64,000 nucleotides of DNA from Pseudomonas sp. UBA4617 (GTDB lineage Bacteria; Pseudomonadota; Gammaproteobacteria; Pseudomonadales; Pseudomonadaceae): assembly GCF_002386445.1 (NCBI RefSeq), contig NZ_DGIR01000021.1, forward strand, positions 124,001 to 188,000. The letters are read 5' to 3'. A program made the translations under genes and the position numbers. The notes beneath the pieces are model-generated. The model did no database searches. It had not been told where the DNA came from and was given only the letters and a program-made list of their open reading frames with translations. Positions 61,893 to 64,000 of this stretch are shown in pieces (within the stretch, counting starts at the first letter, position 1; each line of letters begins with the position of its first letter).

Positions 61893-63323
61893 ATGACCAC
61901 TTCCCACTATATCGCCGGCCGCTGGGTCGAAGGCCAGGGTAGCGACTGCATCAGCGTCAACGACCCTGCGCTGGGGCAACCGTTCGCCGAACTGATGGCA
62001 GCCAGCGCAGCCCAGGTCGACCAGGCCGTGGCTGCCGCCCGTGGTGCCCTACCCGCCTGGAAAGCCACCGGCGCCAGCGAGCGCGCTGGCTACCTGCGCG
62101 GCTTTGCCGAGCAACTGGGCCAGCGCCGCGAAGCGTTGATCAGCGTGCAGATGCGCAACAACGGCAAGCCACGCCACGAGGCGGAAATCGACCTGGATGA
62201 TGCCATTGCCACGTTCAACTACTATGCCGAGCTGGCCGCGCAACTGCCGTCGAAAAACCGTGAGGTCCCCCTGGCTGCCCCAGGTTTCACTGCGCGAACC
62301 CGCCTGGAGCCGGTGGGGGTGGTCGGCCTGATCGTGCCGTGGAACTTCCCCTTGGTGACCAGCGCCTGGAAGCTCGCGCCGGCTTTGGCAGCGGGCTGCA
62401 CGGTGGTGCTCAAGCCCTCGGAAGTAACCCCGCTGGTCGAACAGGCCTACGGCCAGATCGCCGATGCCCTGGGCCTGCCCGCCGGGGTGCTGAACATCGT
62501 CAATGGCAAGGCCGAGACCGGTGCCGCGCTGAGCACCCACACTGGCCTGGACAAGCTGTCCTTCACCGGCAGCAACAGCGTCGGCAGCCAGGTGATGCGC
62601 AGCGCTGCGACGCAATGCCGGCCGGTGACGCTGGAGCTGGGCGGCAAGTCGGCGATCGTGGTGTTCGATGATTGCGATGCCGACCAGGCGGTGGAATGGA
62701 TCGTCGCCGGCATCACCTGGAACGCCGGGCAGATGTGTTCGGCCACGTCGCGGCTGCTGGTGCAGGAAGGCATTGCCGATGCGCTGTTGCCACGCTTGCA
62801 GGCGGCCCTGGAAAGCCTGCGGGTGGGCAACCCGCTGAGCGAAGAGGTCGACATGGGCCCACTGACCAGCCAGGCGCAGTGGCTGAAGGTGGCCAGCTAC
62901 TTTGCCACGGCGCGGGAAGAAGGTTTGCAGTGCCTGGCCGGTGGCCGGGCACTGGACCGGGACGGCTGGTTCGTCAGCCCGACGTTGTATGCCGATGTGC
63001 CGAAAGACAGCCGCTTGTGGACCGAGGAGATTTTTGGCCCGGTGCTGTGCGCACGTCGCTTCGCTACCGAGGAGCAGGCGATTGCCGAAGCCAACGACAG
63101 CCGTTTCGGGCTGGTGGCGACAGTGTGCTCTGCCGACCTGGCGCGCGCCGAGCGGGTGGCCGATGCACTTGAGGTTGGCCATGTGTGGATCAACTCGGTG
63201 CAGGCGGTGTTCGTCGAGACCTCCTGGGGCGGCACCAAGGGCAGCGGGATCGGCCGCGAGCTCGGGCCGTGGGGGTTGTCGGCGTACCAGTCGGTCAAGC
63301 ATGTAACGCGGTGCCTGGGCTGA
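61893..63323 (+). CDS. aldehyde dehydrogenase, betaine-aldehyde type
   Basis: Protein of 476 aa of the NAD(P)-dependent ALDH family. The catalytic Cys282 is in GQMCSATSR and the general base Glu is in TLELGGKSAIVVF. The nucleotide loop is FTGSNSVGSQVM and PWNFPLVTSAWKLAPAL. The C-terminal YQSVKHVTR resembles betaine-aldehyde/aminoaldehyde dehydrogenases. It oxidises an aldehyde to the acid; the substrate is not shown. It follows the permease by 13 nt and forms an operon with it. Confidence 0.9.
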   Translation: MTTSHYIAGRWVEGQGSDCISVNDPALGQPFAELMAASAAQVDQAVAAARGALPAWKATGASERAGYLRGFAEQLGQRREALISVQMRNNGKPRHEAEIDLDDAIATFNYYAELAAQLPSKNREVPLAAPGFTARTRLEPVGVVGLIVPWNFPLVTSAWKLAPALAAGCTVVLKPSEVTPLVEQAYGQIADALGLPAGVLNIVNGKAETGAALSTHTGLDKLSFTGSNSVGSQVMRSAATQCRPVTLELGGKSAIVVFDDCDADQAVEWIVAGITWNAGQMCSATSRLLVQEGIADALLPRLQAALESLRVGNPLSEEVDMGPLTSQAQWLKVASYFATAREEGLQCLAGGRALDRDGWFVSPTLYADVPKDSRLWTEEIFGPVLCARRFATEEQAIAEANDSRFGLVATVCSADLARAERVADALEVGHVWINSVQAVFVETSWGGTKGSGIGRELGPWGLSAYQSVKHVTRCLG

Positions 63324-63332
63324 TAGCGCAAG

Positions 63333-63655
63333 GGGCCGTCATGCGGCCCATTCGCCGGCAAGCCAGCTTGTGTCTTGGTGCGGCCCCAGGCATCAGGATC
63401 TTACCCGCGAAGAAGACACCGCGGTGGATGGCACGGGCTTCGCCCGTGTTCGCGGGCAAGCCCGCTCCCACAGGGACCGCGCCAGCTTTTAGAAATTGAG
63501 CAAGACCGTTGCTTCTACCCCGACCGTATTTGCCTCAAGCCATGCGCTATGTCTGGGAGAGCTGGCTTGCCGGCGATTCGCTCCCACAGGAACGGCGCCG
63601 CCAGTGATTGCTGTGCAGTACCTTTGGGAGCGGCCTTGCGCCGCGATGGGCTGCA
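63333..63655. repeat. REP cluster in the spacer after the aldehyde dehydrogenase
   Basis: The 348-nt gene-free spacer holds several REP-type units: a GGGCCGT-CATGCGGCCC hairpin (63333-63349); GCCGGCAAGCCAGC (from about 63354); GTTCGCGGGCAAGCCCGCTC plus CCACAGGG (63448-63475); GCTGGCTTGCCGGC followed by GATTCGCTCCCACAGG (63560-63590); and a degenerate unit near 63622-63650. Orientation alternates. Confidence 0.8.
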
Positions 63656-63671
63656 CAGCAGCCCTCGGCAT

Positions 63672-64000
63672 TCACGCCGTTGCGTCAGCCGACCGCGCGC
63701 TTTCTTGCAGCAGTACCATGCTCTGCGGCGAAGACAGGGGAATGCCCTCGTCACGCAAGCGCCCAAGGATGGTAAACAGCAGATCGCTGCGGGTACCCGA
63801 CACCTGCCGCGGCCCCGCCACGTAACCACTCACGCCAATCACCATGCCACTGCTGGTCAGATCCTTGAACGACACGGAGGTGGCCGGTGCGTCGAGAATC
63901 GCCTCATGCTCCTGGTACGCCGCCAACAACAGCTCACGCACGCGGTTGGCATCGGTTTCCAGCGGCAAGGTCAGGGTGATGCCGACCACCCCCAGCGCAT
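63672..64000 (-). CDS. mechanosensitive (MscS-type) channel, C-terminal part
   Basis: The gene enters from the right edge of the window: about 109 C-terminal residues are seen. They match the cytoplasmic C-terminal region of MscS-family channels: VVGITLTLPLETDANRVREL, then a segment with VSFKDLTSSGMVIGVSGYV and SDLLFTILGRLRDEGI. The apparent start at 63989 is an internal GTG, since codons continue to the edge. The stop is followed by the REP-rich spacer. Confidence 0.75.
   Translation of the reverse strand, partial: ALGVVGITLTLPLETDANRVRELLLAAYQEHEAILDAPATSVSFKDLTSSGMVIGVSGYVAGPRQVSGTRSDLLFTILGRLRDEGIPLSSPQSMVLLQESARSADATA

Overview
The window is a 64 kb stretch of chromosome from a Pseudomonas, most likely of the P. 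putida group. Evidence is the high-GC coding with strong GC3 bias, Pseudomonas-specific families (PA4642 family, YajG, DUF1302/DUF1329 pair, TIGR02450), the gene order pta...mqo-hpt-upp-uraA-hemH...phrB...hemA-prfA-prmC...lolB-ispE-tRNA-Gln-prs-rplY-pth-ychF, and GCGGGTAAACCCGC-type REP sequences typical of P. putida. I see no insertion sequence, prophage, integron or CRISPR array; it is mainly core genome with a few accessory patches. The first gene (pta) and the last (a mechanosensitive channel) are cut by the window edges.

Layout. 0-5.3 kb: pta end, an OmpA-like lipoprotein, an MBL-fold hydrolase and a two-component pair (response regulator with TPRs plus a histidine kinase without a sensor domain). 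5.5-13.7 kb: a MalT-like LuxR regulator, a DUF1329-DUF1302 envelope operon and an AMP-forming acyl-CoA synthetase. 14-21.9 kb: D-glycerate dehydrogenase, rsmC, a manganese (yybP-ykoY) riboswitch with its GDT1-family exporter, an M48 lipoprotein peptidase, an SRAP/DUF2007/CPXCG group, a PlsC-like acyltransferase and YajG. 22.5-28.1 kb: mqo with a very long leader, a PA4642-family gene, a periplasmic-protein gene interrupted by an in-frame TAA, and purine/pyrimidine salvage (hpt, upp, uraA).

28.2-35.4 kb is the most interesting region: hemH and a TIGR01777 epimerase face a FAD oxidoreductase, followed by a four-gene operon of overlapping genes (DUF523-DUF1722, a LitR/PplR-type MerR regulator, phrB photolyase, an atypical SDR). 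Direct repeats T(G/A)TACA-N12-TGTACA, the binding consensus reported for the light regulator PplR1 of P. putida KT2440, lie before the FAD gene, before the photolyase operon, and again at 49.5 kb between folE-DUF3429 and a TIGR02450 gene. These form a dispersed light-response regulon inside this window. The PplR-type protein lacks the usual cobalamin-binding residues.

35.4-48 kb: pagL; the overlapping operon hemA-prfA-prmC-moeB-murI; and the envelope/translation cluster TPR lipoprotein-lolB-ispE-tRNA-Gln-prs-rplY-pth-ychF. Between ychF and DUF3429 is a 0.5 kb patch with a gene remnant and a structured element resembling C4 antisense RNA. 50-64 kb: a SulP transporter, a three-gene DUF2955/HlyD/NodT efflux operon, an AI-2E family permease, a CPA2 antiporter, ppk2, a YcaC-type hydrolase, then an NTF2-like/NCS1 permease/aldehyde dehydrogenase cluster and a REP-rich spacer.
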